From positions 52,295 through 116,294 of the forward strand of contig JAFGQK010000001.1 in the NCBI GenBank assembly GCA_016935735.1: a stretch of 64,000 nucleotides of DNA. Direction: 5' to 3'. Made by a program: the position numbers and the translations under genes. Each line of letters starts with the position of its first letter. The stretch's first letter is position 1. The stretch comes from Spirochaetales bacterium (GTDB lineage: Bacteria > Spirochaetota > Spirochaetia > SZUA-6 > JAFGRV01). The notes under the pieces were generated by a model. The model was given only the letters and a program-made list of their open reading frames with translations, did no database searches and had not been told where the DNA came from. This document shows positions 63,373 to 64,000 of this stretch, piece by piece.

Positions 63373-64000
63373 TTACCACCACCACCAGCCACCGCTGGAT
63401 GTTGTAGTAGTGGTACTGCCGCCGCCGCCACCACCAGGAGTATCACCAAAGCCTATAATTCCGTTACAATGCATCCATTCGCTGTTCGAACCGCCGCAAC
63501 TGCCATTCTGATAGACTGCCGTATTGTAGCTCTGGTTTTCTGCCTGGCGGGCACTGCCATTAACAGAAAGATAATCTATCTGGACATCTCTGCCATCAGT
63601 ATCATTAAAGAACTCTACATTAATTCCACCGGTATTGTAACTTGATGTATTATAAGTACTCATGCTGGTACCTAAAGTCCAGGTAGCAATAGTATTGTTG
63701 CCAATTCTCAAGTTAACTTTGCCCTGCCCATCTGTGCTGCGTGCTCTTAAATTATAGGTGATGTTTCCGCCACCGCCGCCGGAAGATGTGGTGGTGCTGC
63801 CGCCGCCGGAAGATGTGGTAGTGCTGCTGCCACCGGAAGATGTGGTGGTTGTGCCGCCGCCGCTGCCGTTGTTAACCCATATTTCAGCGCTTCCGCTGCT
63901 GCCGCCCCATCCCTCTGTTGCTACTATACAGTAATTTGGACTGCCTACTTGTGCTCCAATCTGTGACCATCCGCTAAAGTGTTGCTGCATATTATGGGGA
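63373..64000 (-). CDS. GH11 endo-1,4-beta-xylanase C-terminus with linker and CBM60-like xylan-binding module (partial)
   Basis: The frame is open through the right edge. The visible N-terminal part, HFSGWSQIGAQVGSPNYC then IVATEGWGGSSGSAEI, matches the end of the GH11 jelly-roll, including the acid/base Glu in ATEG. A Gly/Ser/Thr-rich linker of about 30 residues follows. The module after it (ITYNLRARSTDGQGKVNLRI, FNDTDGRDVQIDYLSVNG, RQAENQSYNTAVY, NGSCGG, EWMHCNGIIGFGDTP) resembles the Ca2+-dependent CBM60/CBM36 xylan binders. A second low-complexity tail ends in four Trp. The product is secreted and degrades xylan. The GH11 assignment rests on about 40 residues. Confidence 0.85.
   Translation of the reverse strand, partial: PHNMQQHFSGWSQIGAQVGSPNYCIVATEGWGGSSGSAEIWVNNGSGGGTTTTSSGGSSTTTSSGGGSTTTSSGGGGGNITYNLRARSTDGQGKVNLRIGNNTIATWTLGTSMSTYNTSSYNTGGINVEFFNDTDGRDVQIDYLSVNGSARQAENQSYNTAVYQNGSCGGSNSEWMHCNGIIGFGDTPGGGGGGSTTTTTSSGGWWWW

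Noticed and set aside
1..64000. tRNA or rRNA genes
   Set aside because: No cloverleaf or conserved rRNA segment was recognised by eye on either strand; a tRNAscan-SE run would settle this.

Overview
The window looks like a chromosomal segment of a free-living, probably anaerobic Gram-negative bacterium of low to moderate GC. The gene mix is 7TMR-DISM receptor kinases, a CHASE2 cyclase with a FecR-type neighbour, a MoxR/DUF58/transglutaminase/TPR operon, permissive lipoboxes and a secreted xylanase. That mix reminds me of plant-polymer-degrading Spirochaetota. This is an inference from gene content; no rRNA or marker tree is available.

Layout. Positions 1-18494 (minus strand) hold two very large, overlapping type I polyketide synthase (PKS) genes without functional acyltransferase domains, so a trans-AT system is likely. 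The upstream protein reads KS - degenerate AT - KR - ACP - KS - ACP - KS - DH. The downstream one, which leaves the left edge, reads KR - ACP - DUF2156-like - tyrosine-phenol-lyase-like PLP domain - KS - DH - KR. The ACP/unknown/PLP-lyase block resembles the DUF-SH didomain that installs sulfur in leinamycin-type polyketides and is the most notable find. A tandemly duplicated promoter lies upstream at 18692-18761. Positions 19717-23729 (plus) carry a STAS protein, a KdsB-like cytidylyltransferase, a radical SAM/SPASM protein, an orphan and a eukaryotic-type chorismate mutase. Positions 23683-28889 (minus) carry a CHASE2 nucleotide cyclase, a FecR/DUF4384 protein and an alpha/beta-hydrolase-like membrane protein that lacks its nucleophile. 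Then follow proA-proB, a repeat protein, a one-piece hybrid sensor, a two-gene unit with a DxDD-bearing terpene-cyclase-like protein, a PLAT protein, an ECF sigma factor, a REC-GAF-GGDEF-EAL protein, a Na+/Ca2+ exchanger, a PKD lipoprotein, a GH5 endoglycoceramidase-like enzyme and a DAHP synthase-prephenate dehydratase fusion. Positions 49018-59545 hold a coiled-coil orphan, a diguanylate cyclase and the MoxR operon. Positions 59542-63067 are an AT-rich patch with broken genes. The right edge cuts a GH11 xylanase with a CBM60-like module.

How the genes connect. The DAHP synthase-prephenate dehydratase fusion has no chorismate mutase domain, and the separate eukaryotic-type mutase at 22962 could supply that step toward phenylalanine. 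Several proteins belong to cyclic-nucleotide or c-di-GMP signalling. The MoxR/DUF58/transglutaminase/TPR genes form one envelope-related operon.

Repeats are a strong theme. A 42-bp unit with a conserved hairpin occurs at four loci. Two of these lie inside PKS coding sequence, and one is an in-frame triple copy inside the PLP domain. A 137-bp structured repeat and a paired attC-like/hairpin element also occur around 50-54 kb.
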